64,000 bases of DNA, from assembly GCF_040954835.1 (NCBI RefSeq), contig NW_027168257.1, forward strand, positions 212,501 through 276,500, read 5' to 3'. Every line of letters starts with the position of its first letter. Position 1 is the first letter of the stretch. The stretch is from Lepisosteus oculatus (Eukaryota > Chordata > Actinopteri > Semionotiformes > Lepisosteidae). The translations under genes and the position numbers were made by a program. The notes under the pieces were generated by a model. It was given only the letters and a program-made list of their open reading frames with translations, made no database searches and was not told where the DNA came from. Shown here in pieces: positions 18,239 through 29,374 of the stretch.

Positions 18239-21200
18239 CTTCTTCTTCTTCTTCTTCTTTTTCACAGCCTTAGTCCCAGACTGTCCTGGGGTCAGCTGCT
18301 TTGGTTGCTCTTCTCCATTTGTCTCTGTCGAGCACATCTTCCTCACTCACTTCACATACCTCCATATCTTTTCTCACACAATCTATCCATCTCTTTCTAG
18401 GCCTGCCTCTTCCATTGTTACCTTCCACCTCAAATTCCATTACCCTCTTTGTTACTTCCTCAAAGTCCCTCCTCATGATATGTCCATACCACCGTAACCT
18501 CGCCTCTCGCATCTTCTCAACCACATCCACCACCCTACATTGTCTACGGATTTCTTCATTTCTGATCTTATCCTTCATTGAAATCTGCAGAATCCATCTC
18601 AACATCCTCATTTCAGTTCTTCTCATCAAGTTCTCTTCCCTCTTTCCAACTGCCAAGCATTCAGCTCCATATAGTAGTACAGGTCTAATCACAGTCTTGT
18701 ACATTTTGCACTTTAACTTTCTGGGAATTTTCCTGTCACAGATTATTCCAGTTATCTCTCTCCACTTGTTCCATCCAGCTTTCACTCTTTGTTTTACTGC
18801 CTCCAGTGTTTCTCCTCCCTTTACCAGTTTTGATCCAAGGTATTTAAAGTCATCAACTTGTTTCAGTTTTCCTCCATTTGTCTCCTCAACATTGGTCATA
18901 GTATCTCCTCTTCTCTCCATTACCATTATTTCAGATTTTTGTGCATTCATTTTCAGTCCACCCTTTTCCAGACTCCTCTGCCATTTGAACACTTTCTCCC
19001 GTAGTTCTACTTCTGAGTCTGCCATCAGTGCCACATCATCAGCAAAGATGAGTTCCCAAGGCACTTCTGTTCTTACCTCCTCTGTCAGTGTGTCAATAAT
19101 GTTTATGAAAAGGAAAGAACTTAGTGCTGATCCTTGGTGTACTCCAACTGTGATTTCAAACTCTTTTGTCTCTCCCTGTTGTGTTATCATCTTCGTAGTT
19201 GCATCTCTATAGGTTGCTTGAACTAACTTCACCATGCTTTCTGGTACTCCTTTCTTCCTCAAGCACCAATACACCACCTCTCTGGGCACACGGTCATATG
19301 CCTTCTCCAAGTCCAGAAAGGCCACATACAGCTTTTTCCCTTTCTCTAGTGTCTTCTCCTGTAACTGTCTCATCACAAAAATGGCATCTGTTGTGCTTTT
19401 CCCCACTGAGAATCCAAATTGTGAGTTGTGGATCCTGATTATCTTCCTGAGTCTCTTGTCCAGAATTTTTTCCAGGATTTTCAATCCATGTTCCAGAAGT
19501 TTTATTCCTCTATAGTTTTAACACTCCATTGGGTCTCCTTTCTCCTTGTAGATGGTAACCATACTGCTTTTTGTCCATTCTTCTGGAATTCTCTCTTCCT
19601 TTGCAATATTGTTTAGCAATCTCGTCAGCCACTGAATCCCCTCTTCATCGAGGTTCTTAAAGTGTTCTGCTGCTATTCCTGATGGTCCAGTTGCTTTGCC
19701 CACTTTCATCTCTTTGATAGCTTCTGTCACTTCCTTTACTGAAATTTCTTGGATTGGTCCACACACTACGTCTGCCTCCACTAGGTTCTCCCTCTCATTT
19801 TCTACATTTAACAGATTTTTGAAGTACTCCAGCCATCTTTGCTTGATCTGTTCTTCTTTAATCAAGACTCTGCCTTCTCCATCCTTGAGTCCCGCCACCC
19901 GGATAATATCTTTTTTCTGTCTCGCTCTATGTTTAGCAATCTTGTAGATTTGGTCCTCTCCTTCCTTTGTTTCAAGTTTCTCATTCCATTCTTTCCAGGC
20001 TCTTTCCTTTGCTCTTGCTACACTTCTTTTTGCTACCTTCTTTAGTCTCTTATATTCTTGTAATTCTCCAGTGCCATCTTTCAGTGCCTTGTATGCTTTT
20101 TTCTTTTCCTTCAGTGTTTCCTGAACTTCCATATCCCACCACCACTCTTCATTTTCCCTCGGTCTGCCTCCTCTTGTCTTTCCACAAACCCTGGTAGCAG
20201 CCTCTTCTAGGATGTGGCTCATCTCAGTCCACTCTTCTTCAACTGAAGGCTCCTCTGTTTCCTCTGTGTTGTTTTTCATTTCTTTCACCAGCCTGTTGAA
20301 ATCTACTTTGTTTTCTCTCAGTTTCCACACTTTTGTTCGTGCTGGGTGTTTCCTCTGCCTTATTCTTCGCTCCTTCAATATTGTGATGTCCATCACCAGT
20401 AGCCTGTGTTGTCTGGTAACAGCCTCATAGGGCAGGACTTTAGCATCTTGGACTTTCGCTCTATCAATTCTTCTCACTAATATGTAATCTATTTGGGTAT
20501 CATGGCCTCCACTCCTGTATGTCACCTTTTGCTCATAATTCTTCGTGAACCCTGTGTTCACTGCAAACAATTCAAGAGCTTGGAGTGTCTCTAGTAGCCT
20601 TCCTCCTTCTTCATTTCTCTCTCCTAGCCCTCTCTGACCATGTTCATCTGGATAATCTGGGCATTTCTCTCCTAAATGTGCATTGAAGTCTCCTCCAATT
20701 ACCACCATTTCATTTCCTGGGATTCTGCTAATCACTTCTTCGAGATCTTCCAAAAAGCTCTCCTTTTCCTCCTGTGGTCTTCCTACCTGTGGTGCATATA
20801 CAGAGATGATATTCCATAACCCACTCTCAAAAGCCACCTGTACATTGATAATCCTGTCTGAGTGTCTAACCACCCTCACTATCTTGTCTGCTAGGTCTTT
20901 GCACACTATCACACCCACTCCATTCATTTTGGTACTCTTTCCAGCATATAGAATCATGTATCCCTCTCCTAGGTGTCTTGAGCTGTTTCCTTTCCACTTG
21001 GTTACTTGCACACACAAGATCTCCACTTTTCTCCTTGCCATAGTTTCAACCAATTCTCTCCCTCTCCCTGTCATGGTGCCAACATTCCAACTCCCCACTC
21101 TCATTGACTTAACATTCCTTCCAGGCCCCTTCACCTTGTTTCTTTTCTGTAGCCCCCACTCTACAGTTTTCCCCACAGTAGCATAATTTCCATTAGTACC

Positions 21201-21356
21201 CTGTTGGGACACAGCACTAATGGCGGACGTTGTTAACCCGGGCCCCGGCCGATCCGGTATGTGGTTTGTGTTCTTTGCAACCATGGTTTTGGCAAGATGG
21301 TTTTACGTCAGATGCCCTTCCTGACACAACCCTTTTAGTCGCCTCTTACGACAGGC
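18239..21356 (-). mobile_element. RTE-clade LINE, nearly complete
   Basis: A 3.1-kb non-LTR element on the minus strand. It has a (GAA)n 3' tail (CTT repeats at 18239-18260), a single endonuclease-RT ORF, a short 5' UTR, and a 16-bp target duplication at each end. The continuous structure, the exact duplication and the single stop suggest a fairly recent insertion. It landed 20 bp from the tRNA-Arg pseudogene. Confidence 0.85.
18270..21284 (-). pseudogene. RTE LINE endonuclease/reverse transcriptase ORF
   Basis: Two open stretches in the same frame (588 and about 415 codons) are separated only by a TAA at 19518-19520, giving about 1,004 codons in all. Order of domains: APE endonuclease from about residue 60 (GSWNVGTMTG), GGDFNAHLG near 195, HDTQIDYILVRR near 260; RT from about 500 (GKATGPSGIAAEHFKN, FLDLEKAYDRVP, HQGSALSSF, catalytic FADD); and a C-terminal RLRWYGHIMRR...GRPRKRW tail typical of RTE/CFDP2-like proteins. 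The endonuclease motif normally QETKWKG reads QVTKWKG (codon 21003-21005), so a metal-binding Glu is lost. With that and the stop, this copy cannot mobilise itself. Confidence 0.85.
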
Positions 21357-21391
21357 ACTTAGGGAGTAGGCTGATGTGTTTAAAAACAACC

Positions 21392-21464
21392 AGCGCCAGG
21401 CAGGAGTCGAACCTCCAAACTCCTAATCCATAGTCAGACACATTATCCATTGCACCACTGGCCC
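21392..21464 (-). pseudogene. tRNA-Arg body with ATG anticodon
   Basis: Sister of the Arg(ACG) genes at 1390 and 62578. The anticodon loop is CTATGGA, so ACG has become ATG (a His anticodon). The D arm reads GGTGCAATGG, the anticodon stem has a mismatch, and the T stem has a G/G clash. The acceptor ends GGCGC rather than GGCTC. Likely a pseudogene. Confidence 0.75.
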
Positions 21465-22520
21465 TGGTGTGACACTACAGGACTGTAACCCAGTGAGCTT
21501 AGCACTGCAACTAGTAAAATATTACCCCTGGTCCATTCTTTTCCAAAAGTGAGAAACACCTGTTTTCTACATTTTGTCTGTTTTAAAACCATATCTCTTT
21601 AAACCAAACCAAAAGTTTGTCTTTTGCACTGATATTCTGATTCATTTCGATTTCAAAGAAAAAAAAACATTACCTTCCAAAGCATCATAAAATTGTCCCT
21701 TCCTCCACACTCTACTTCTCTCTTGTAGTAGTACAGCAGACCTTTCCAGGTGAGCAGATCACAGAGTCCGAAATGAGCTTCCTCCATCAAGCAAAGTACC
21801 TGAACATGACTCTGTCATCATAAAAGCGCCCCTGTAATAAAGAAATTAAATCCGAAATCAAGAGGGCAGTTGCCTACTGAAGTTCAAGAAGTCATAAATT
21901 TTAACCTAGCAACACATTAAAGGCTGCATCTATACAAGTACGATTCTAGAAATGCTCACCAGATTACGTTTTAAGAAAGAACTGCGCCTCAGGTTCCGCC
22001 GAGATCTTAACTCGGATGGCAGGATTCAGAGTCTGGAGTGTGGAATGATGGCGCACGGAGGGTCCACATACTGTGGATCTCTCAGTGATCTTCCGCGTGT
22101 TCAAACCGCCAGCGTGTGACTCCCCTGTCCCCGTGACCTCATTGCTCTGCTCTCGCCTCTGTGCAGCTGAGCCCGACTCATGGTAAAGTGGAAAAAAATA
22201 TGCCCTAAACGTGAGATTTACTCTGGAGTGAGGATAGTTGTTACCTTCTTATCGTTGAAACGGATGTATGTGATATGGCGACTAGGTTCTTCTCCATTAG
22301 CAGGCTTAAGGTTAAAGAAAAAAACATTGCTGACTTCTTTTTTTTTTGCCAGCCTCGAGCGCTGATTAGCGAGGTTTGTATTTCATGTTTTGCAAGTTGC
22401 ATCCATTTTAAGAAAAACAAGTCGCGTTAAAGACAGGAAATGAATACTTGCATTTAATTAAGTCTAGCGGTAGGCGGTTGTCTGTAAGGACCAGTTCAGT
22501 TCGAGAAGACAGAACGAAGA

Positions 22521-22595
22521 AGGCACCACTGGGATTCGGACCCAGCATCTCCTGTTTAAGGAGACAAGCACTTTAACCAACTAAGCCACGGCGCC
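22521..22595 (-). pseudogene. tRNA-Thr body with 8-nt anticodon loop
   Basis: The acceptor GGCGCCG and the D and T arms are of Thr type. Between CTTGT and ACAGG the loop is CTCCTTAA, one base longer than normal. The sister at 63822 has CTCTTAA (CTT anticodon), so this copy carries one extra C. The variable/T region also has GATGCTGG for GATCCTGG. Confidence 0.7.
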
Positions 22596-22974
22596 CTGGG
22601 AGTGTTGTCCTTTTGCAGCCACTTGGACACACCACTCAGACACATCTGCATTCGGTGTGTGCTCCGCCTGCTCGCTGAGCAAGTTGCCACCTTTACATAC
22701 AATAGCAACATCGACACCAAGAGAAAGGATGACAAATGGCTTTTATCTGGAACTTTTCATGTCCAAGGAGCTCAATGTGCTTTCTGTGTACAACAGGGCC
22801 ACTGAACTCCACACTGGCCACTGAACCACAGCAGTGGCTTGCTGGCTTGACATCTCCCAAGGAAAATGTTGAAATCGCATGTGGAACAGGAAAAGGACCC
22901 TCGAGTACGAGGGAAAAAAAAGAAAAAGATCATCTTTAGCGCGCCAACCCATGTCTGGACAGCCCAGTTTCGTC

Positions 22975-23056
22975 GACGAGGTGGCCGAGTGGTTAAGGCG
23001 ATGGACTGCTAATCCGTTGTGCTCTGCACGCATGGGTTCGAATCCCATTCTCGTCG
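22975..23056 (+). tRNA. tRNA-Ser-GCT: tRNA-Ser (GCT)
   Basis: Full class II tRNA: acceptor GACGAGG/TCTCGTC, loop CTGCTAA giving GCT (AGC/AGU codons), long variable arm TGTGCTCTGCACG, T arm TGGGTTCGAATCCCA. It closely matches vertebrate Ser-GCT. It is a singleton in this window. Confidence 0.92.
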
Positions 23057-23860
23057 CTCTCTATGTCTGACACGTGTGCCCGTTCGACGTTGGCCCTCCT
23101 TTTGTTTGCTCCAGTACTAGAGCCGTGCATTTTCTAGCGGTGGCTGAACATGGTATAGTAGGCTAACGTCGGTATCGAGCAGTGGCAGTAACAGTATTTA
23201 CGTGCCGCTGCTGCCAAGTGGCTCTGGTTTGAGACTGCGTTTTCACTTACTTGCAGCACAAACGGAGAAAGCGATTTTTGACAGTCTCTCGAGAGACTGC
23301 GCTAGGTGTTTAGGGATAGATCAAAGGGATAGACTTTGTCAGTTCCCCCTGGGATGATGGCCTCTCAAATAGTTTGTGATTCCTCTAGACGTTTATACAG
23401 TAGAAGCCTGCTTCGTGGCTTAAATCCAAGCTAAGGAAACGAGTTAGAGGTCTGATGCAGAACTGCGAATTCAATGAAGGGGAACACTACAGTACATTGC
23501 ACTGTATGTGTGAGGAAAGCTGCCCCCTTCTGTTCCTTGTCGACCGAACAGAGGACTGTAAAGGATACCGCCAAGAAACTTTAGGATGCTGGTTGGAATC
23601 CAGCTCCAAAGAGGCCCCTTTGGGTGTTATGTCATCAAAAAGTAAGAACAGAGAATCTCCCTTTGATCAAAAGCGCAACAGAACTGTTTTCCGTGGAGCA
23701 GGTTTCAGACCCGTAGACCTGTTTTATTTGTAGGGCAGGGCGCATTCCCAAACGCGAATCTCCTGTTTTAGAAATGGTTTGGGGCGGCGTGAAGTGAAAA
23801 TAAGAAGTGGGCTCCAGATGCACATGGAAGCAATCAAGTGTTTCATCCGAGCTGTTTCAA
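23057..23860. other. Gene-free spacer
   Basis: No RNA or protein gene recognised. The ORFs here (up to 92 codons) show no family resemblance. Confidence 0.5.
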
Positions 23861-23879
23861 AGACTGCTCAACAGCTTTC

Positions 23880-24680
23880 CTTTCACAGAGGCCCAACGAT
23901 TAATGATGGGGGTGCACCCTTCAATGTGCCTTACGACTCTAGGGAGTGATTGAGACGATTCGTAGCGTGTTTTCATTTCCCTCTATTCCCCGTGTTGCAG
24001 TGGTAGGATGACGTAAATTCCTGCTTCAACACGTAACGGCATTATAATCACGTGCAGGAGCTGAGGGCTTTTGTTTTGTTTCGTTTTCCATGGCGTTCGT
24101 AAACGCGCAAAACAAAGACAATTCCTCCGTCTAACACGAATGTAAATGCTTTTGAAAGTGCAGTGTGGTGCAGCTTGTAAAATCCTTGTCCACATTTTTG
24201 GTTTGTTGATGTTTTTTCTGTCTGCCAAAGTTGCATTTTGACATCAGGACGGGGAGACTTTATCATTTGAACGTGAAGCCAGCCTTAAACCCTCTGAGGC
24301 GTGTCTGTCTGCCGGCATGTATCTTGTGAAAGGTTTTTTTTTTTTAACGGAGAGCGACTTAAAAAAAGTTTCTGCAGCCACCTCGCACTCCGTGTTAGAT
24401 TATAGGAGGAATGCGGCGGCGGCGAGCTCGCTGTAGTTGTGGCCGAGTAGTTAAGGCGATAGACTTGAAATCCATTGGGGACTCCCCGCTCAGGTTCGAA
24501 TCCTGCCGACTATGGCGTCTGCCGCACGTTGCCTTGTGCCTGTGCGGCAAAGGCGAAGTGCAGTTTCTCCTTTCCTGGTACTATAAAAATGCTACATCGC
24601 TTGGTCCTGCTTCCATGGAAAGCAGTTCTTCAGGTAATTCTACTCTCTTACCAAAGCTGTTAGGTTCCTTTCCGTGGTGA
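23880..24680 (+). repeat. tRNA-Ser module, copy 2
   Basis: Same upstream region as the module at 61.0-61.8 kb, leading into tRNA-Ser at 24433. Confidence 0.8.
24433..24514 (+). tRNA. tRNA-Ser-TGA: tRNA-Ser (TGA), slightly degenerate
   Basis: Acceptor GTAGTTG/CGACTAT, loop CTTGAAA (TGA, codon UCA), long variable arm GGGGACTCCCC, T loop TTCGAAT. One A/C mismatch lies in the anticodon stem (ATAGA/TCCAT), and the D arm has GAGTAG for GAGTGG. Confidence 0.75.
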
Positions 24681-25300
24681 GAGGGGTTGTCATGCAACGC
24701 TGCCACATAGTGCCGACAGACAAGTGTGATGCGGGAGAAGAGAAAAGTGTTTGAAGATTTAAGAGTGTCTTAGGTGGAGCCAAAATCAAGTGTCACAAAT
24801 GCAAGTGGGAGGATTTCCAATGTTTAATATGGTAAAAATAAGCGGAAGTTATCTGCCGGTCCGGCACAGTCTGCCATGCTTTTGTCATATACTGTAAAGT
24901 GGTGTCGAACTGGGTGTCGAACTGGAGCCTCACCATTTGCATATGTGAGGCTCCAGTTATATATCGAGTGTCACATTAAATGACAAAAATGAAGAGAGTT
25001 AAAGCAGCTGGAGAGGTTTTCTTACAACTTTTGAGCTGACACAGTTTTGGAAAATGTTTCCTTCACGCTGCACTGTACAACATAGGCAGCCAAGAGTCCC
25101 CAAAACAAAACAGAATTGACAGATAGGAGAAAATTCCCATTCGTCCTGAAGTTCCCAAAATCCAGCACTGAGCGTAAACAAAGTGTCTAAGTAGCGTGGG
25201 AATGCTAACCCTAACCCTAGCTGGAGTTTGAGCAATCCAGCACTGAGCGTAAAAAGATGAGTCAAAGTAACGTCTAATCGGATTAGTTTCCTTAGAGCTG
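24640..25300. repeat. Partial Gly-Ile module spacer, no tRNA
   Basis: Shares TTACCAAAGCTGTTAGGTTC and the downstream ~600 bp with the modules at 26.9-27.7 and 37.35-37.85 kb, but the tRNA genes themselves are missing. Contains CTAACCCTAACCCTAG at about 25206. Confidence 0.75.
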
Positions 25301-25309
25301 GTTCAGAGT

Positions 25310-26050
25310 TTGCTCAAGAGTTTACCTTTCACAGATGCGCAAAGAAGAATGTTGGGGGTGCAAGCTTCAAGGCGCCTTACAGCTGTAGGGTGTGATTCGA
25401 GACGATTCGTGGCGTGTGCTGGTTCCCATATACCGTATGCACCGGGGTGCAGTACTAGGATGACGTACAATACCGCTTGGGCACGTAACGGCGTTATATG
25501 CAGGGTTTTCGTTTGTTCGTTTTGTTTTGCTCTGCTTTGCTTTGTTTTGCTTTCCATCGCGTTGGTAAGAGCGTAAATAAAAAGGCGATTCCTGCGTCTA
25601 CCACTAATGTAAGAGCTATTTCAAGTGCGACGTGGTGCGGCTTTTCAAATGCTTGTGGGCATTTCTCTGTTGTTGATTCTTTTTTTGTGTAACAAAGTGG
25701 TATTTTCATGTCCGGACGGGGAGACTTTATCATTCCGACATGAAGCCACCCTTAATTCCTCTGAGGCGTGTCTGTCTGCAAGGCTTGTATTTTGGAAATG
25801 TTTTTTTGAAACGGAGAACGACTTTGAAATAGGCTTTCGCCGGCGCCTCGCGATCCAGGTAAGATTGTAGCAAGAACGCAGCGGCGGTGGGGCTTGCTGT
25901 AGTCGTGGCCGAGTAGTTAAGGCGATGGACTAGAAATCCATTGGGGTCTCCCCGCGCAGGTTCGAATCCTGCCGACTACGTTGTCTGCCTCCAGTCGGTG
26001 TGTTTCGGCGCAAGCAAAGAAGCGCGCCTCTTTGCTGTTCCTGGTGGTTT
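25310..26050 (+). repeat. tRNA-Ser module, copy 3
   Basis: Diverged version of the recurring Ser module, from TTTCACAGATGCGCAAAGA to the tRNA at 25899. Confidence 0.75.
25899..25980 (+). tRNA. tRNA-Ser-AGA: tRNA-Ser (AGA)
   Basis: Perfect acceptor GTAGTCG/CGACTAC, anticodon stem ATGGA/TCCAT around CTAGAAA (AGA, read IGA), variable arm TTGGGGTCTCCCCGC, T arm GCAGGTTCGAATCCTGC. Only the D loop differs from the vertebrate consensus (GAGTAG). No tight T-run follows, so the terminator lies further downstream. Best-formed Ser gene in the window. Confidence 0.92.
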
Positions 26051-26193
26051 TAAAACGCCCAATCGCTTGTACCCACTGCCTTGGAAATAAGTTCTTCAGC
26101 GTCCGCGAATGGCATTTTGCAGCTGGAAGCAGATGTCGACGCGTTTTCCACAGAGCACCAAAAAAGCGTCTTTTTTGAAGGTCCAGGCACTGA

Positions 26194-26264
26194 GCATTGG
26201 TGGTTCAGTGGTAGAATTCTCGCCTGCCATGTGGGAGGCTTGGGTTCGATTCCCGGCCAATGCA
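26194..26264 (+). tRNA. tRNA-Gly-GCC: tRNA-Gly (GCC)
   Basis: 71 nt; acceptor GCATTGG/CCAATGC, D arm GGTTCAGTGGTAGAATTC, anticodon loop CTGCCAT giving GCC, T loop TTCGATT. The T stem has a G-U pair where consensus has C-G. TTTT follows within 10 nt. Likely functional. Confidence 0.88.
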
Positions 26265-26314
26265 GTGGCTTTTGCAGGGAGCGGCTCCATCACTTGCATT
26301 CCCTTGCAACTCGC

Positions 26315-26640
26315 AACTGAAAACCCACTGAAGCTAAGCAGGTGTGAGCCAGGTCAGTACCCGGATGAGGGTGAGCTACAGGGAAAAACAAAGCTTCCAG
26401 CTGCAAGCGGTGTTAATGGTGCCGGCGGGGGGGCGCTCACCCTGAGGTCTGTGCCGGTCCCAATGCCCCAGTATAGTGACGGAGATGCTGTGTTGTAAAA
26501 GGGCGCTGTCTTTTGGTTGAGATGTAAAACCGAGGTCACAGCGCTCTGTGGTCATTCAAAATGACCACCAAAACCTTTGACAAAAGCTCTTGGTAATTGA
26601 TGGTCTTCAATAATGCTTCTCCTTTAGGTACATTTTAAAT
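26315..26640 (+). mobile_element. 5S rRNA-derived SINE (SINE3-like), copy 1
   Basis: GAAGCTAAGCAGG and CCAGGTCAGTACCCGGATGA are 5S rRNA internal-promoter sequences (compare GGAAGCTAAGCAGG and GTTAGTACTTGGATGG). They are followed by a conserved fish SINE body with GGGGCGCTCACCCTGAGGTC, CCCAGTATAGTGACGG and GATGTAAAACCGAGGTC. It sits between the Gly and Ile tRNAs and was duplicated with them. Confidence 0.75.
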
Positions 26641-26821
26641 CAGCTGAAAAATGCTGTGAAATGGGGGGGCACTTCAGGCCAGTGTAGGATTTGGGTTACA
26701 AGAACCATGAAACTGCACGAGAAAGCCCGTACACTGAATTACACGGCTTTCTATTCAAAGGAGGAAAAAAGAAATTCCCTGAGTTCGATTTTTTGCAGCA
26801 CAGAGAGGAGCACTGTCGTGA

Positions 26822-26895
26822 GGCCAGTTAGCTCAGTTGGTTAGAGCGTGATGCTAATAACACCAAGGTCACGGGTTTGAGCCCCGTACGGGCCA
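26822..26895 (+). tRNA. tRNA-Ile-AAT: tRNA-Ile (AAT), mildly degenerate
   Basis: Body matches vertebrate Ile: GGCCAGT/ACGGGCC acceptor, TTAGCTCAGTTGGTTAGAGC D arm, loop CTAATAA giving AAT. One A/C mismatch lies in the anticodon stem, and the T loop is TTTGAGC, which weakens the B box. A TTTT follows. Confidence 0.75.
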
Positions 26896-29058
26896 GGTCC
26901 TTTTCTCCTCTCTTACCAAAGCTGTTAGGTTCCTTTCCGTGGTGAGAGGGGTTGTCATGCAACGCTGCCACATAGTGCCGACAGACAAGAGTGTTGCGGG
27001 AGAAGAGAAAAGTGTTTGAAGATTTAAGAGTGTCTTACTGTAGGTGGAGCCAAAATCAAGTGTCACAAATGCAGGTGGTTGGATTTCCAATGTTTAATAT
27101 GGTGAAAATAAGCGGAAGTTATCTGCCGGTCTGGCACAGTCTGCCATCCTTTTGTCAGATACTGTAAAGTGGTGTCGAACTGGGTGTCGAACTGGAGTCT
27201 CACCATTTGCATATGTGTGTGCGTTGTTAGTTGATCTGACAATTGATTTTCTAAAAGCCCCAACGAACAACCTCGTGTTTATTGCTACAATTAATAATTG
27301 TCTCAGTAAACCCATCAAACCTCTACATTTAATGGCGTCCCTGGGCGGGCGAGTTTAGAATAAAATGAGAATCAATCGCACAGAATAACTGATGTTATAC
27401 AGTTATACATCGAGTGTCACATTAAATGACAAAAATGAAGAGAGTTAAAGTAGCTGGAGAGGTTTTCTTACAACTTTTGAGCTGACACAGTTTTGGAAAA
27501 TGTTTCCTTCACGCTGCACTGTACAACATAGGCAGCCAAGAGTCTCCAAAACAAAACAGAATTGACAGATAGGAGAAAATACCCACTCGTCCTGAAGTTC
27601 CCATAATCCAGCACTGAGCGTAAACAAATTGTCTAAGTAGCGTGGGAATGCTAACCCTAACCCTAGCTGGAGTTTGAGCAATCCAGCACTGAGCGTAAAA
27701 AGATGAGTCAAAGTAACGTCTAAATTGGGTTAGTTTCCTTAGAGCTGGTTCAGAGTTTGCTCAAGAGTTTACCTTTCACAGATGGGCAAAGAAGAAAGTT
27801 GGGGGTGCACGCTTCAAGGCACCTTACAGCTGTAGGGAGTGATTCGAGACGATTCGTGGCGTGTGCTCGTTCCCATATACCGTACGCCCCGGGGTGCAGT
27901 GCTAGGATGACGTACAATACCGCTTGGGCACGTAACGGCGTTATATGCAAGTGCGGGATGTGAGGGTTTTCGTTTTTCCGTTTTGTTTTGCTCTGCTTTG
28001 CTTTGTTTCGTGGTCAAGAGGCGTAAGGTAAGTCGTAATCCAGGGAGAACACTGGTGGCAAACAGTCCGAGGTGAGAGGCGAGGTCCAAAGTCAAAAAGG
28101 CAGAAGGGGAGTCCAATATCCAGAATAAACGAGGTAATGGAAAAAACGCCAGGTAGAGCTCTCAAGGCATAGACTCAATACCGAGCAGCGGGAAGCAGGT
28201 AAAGATGGTAAAAATAGCACTGTGTACCGCACGGTGGAGTGTGTGCAGGTGGGTTAACTCGTGCGGCAGGGTTTGTTAATAATCACCCACTGCTGGTGCT
28301 GATTAGATCGCTTAAGAGTTGGTCTTAACTGCCTGGCGGTCATGACAAGCTCCTCTTTAAGCTGTGGTTTAGTTTTGCATTCATGTGTTTCTAGAGCAGT
28401 TATTTATGGGGGTGGGTGGGTCTTTCACAGAGGCTCAGGACAAATCCCCCGCATGAAAGTCTACTGTGTGCGTTCAAACAGTCACAGGTCAAGAGCCAGG
28501 CAGGAGGACAATGGACAGAAGAGCCAACGAGCTAAAAATAAAAGAACGAATATGAAAAAGCCACCATCTTTTTCTTTTTGACATTTTCCGACATTCATGC
28601 AAGCCAAGACAAAGTTGCTCGTAGCTACTTGTGGATTCCAATACTCTATCGAGTGCTTTGATGAGTTTTTGCAATTTGATTGTCGTCCTGTCAGCCTGTT
28701 TCTGTTTTTTTTTTCAATCTAGTGATGGAAAGTAAGAGGGAAATGATGGAGCAATCAATAACCGCTCCGGAAAAAAAATGGCAGAAAGAAATGGCCCGTC
28801 ACTAAGGACATTTGTGAAGCAGAGGAGTGACATCACCACAAAGGCGACTTATTCTGCTGATCGTTTTGGTGAATAATGATTGAGGCGCGTTAAGAGAAAG
28901 GTAGCTGCATCAGCATGCTTAGGCTGCAAAGGATAAAGCAAAGGTTTACTCCATGCTGAAAAGAGAAAAAAAGAAGCACAACGTTTTGGCTGTGGAGCCT
29001 TCTGCGCCATCTTCTTTAGCGATGGTGATGATGTTTACATTGGAAAAACTGAGACACC

Positions 29059-29131
29059 CATACCAGAGGGGCTTGAACCACCAACCTTTCAGTTAACAGC
29101 CAAATGCACTAACCGATTGCTCCACAGAGAC
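29059..29131 (-). pseudogene. tRNA-Asn (GTT) pseudogene
   Basis: Minus strand: acceptor GTCTCTG, loop CTGTTAA (GTT). One base is lost in the T arm, the 3' acceptor strand reads CTGGTAT rather than CAGGGAC, and several D-arm changes are present. The intact homologue is at 48239. Confidence 0.78.
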
Positions 29132-29374
29132 TGACGGCCGCTTGTGCTCCCTACATTTGCAGGTTTATGGTCAAAGAAAACAATCGTTTGCGCTTCTTGT
29201 AGCCAGCAATATTTTTTCACTGACAACCAAGAAATTGATTTCATCTTTCACAAAATGTATGGATTTCTTCAGAAACAAGTTATTCCAGAAAGGAAATGCA
29301 TTCTTGCATTAAACTGAACAAAGCTGTACATGTTTGTCTGAAATGATACATTTGGCACAACAAGACACGGAGAG

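Larger units (their letters stand above)
18198..22800 (-). repeat. Thr/Arg module, copy 2 (inverted, LINE-split)
   Basis: Minus-strand copy of the block at 1-1530, with the Thr-type tRNA (22521) and the Arg-type tRNA (21392). The RTE LINE interrupts it close to the Arg gene. The undisturbed arrangement at 62.5 kb shows the original target. The spacer 21465-22520 has no other gene. Confidence 0.85.
26090..27960 (+). repeat. Gly-Ile module, copy 1
   Basis: tRNA-Gly, a 5S-derived SINE, tRNA-Ile and spacer. It recurs at 36.53-37.96 kb in the same orientation and in part at 40.98-41.7 kb inverted. The spacer 26896-27960 holds no gene; a CTAACCCTAACCCTAG motif sits at about 27652. Confidence 0.8.

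Noticed and set aside
18301-19212. A 303-codon plus-strand frame
   Set aside because: It is antisense to the RTE LINE reverse transcriptase and is rich in Ser/Phe/Leu, as expected for the opposite strand.
24999-25265. An 88-codon frame repeated at 27445 and 37590
   Set aside because: It lies in duplicated module spacer, the ends vary, and no family is recognised.
26315-26400. A genuine 5S rRNA gene
   Set aside because: Only the internal-promoter part resembles 5S; the rest is a known type of SINE body.
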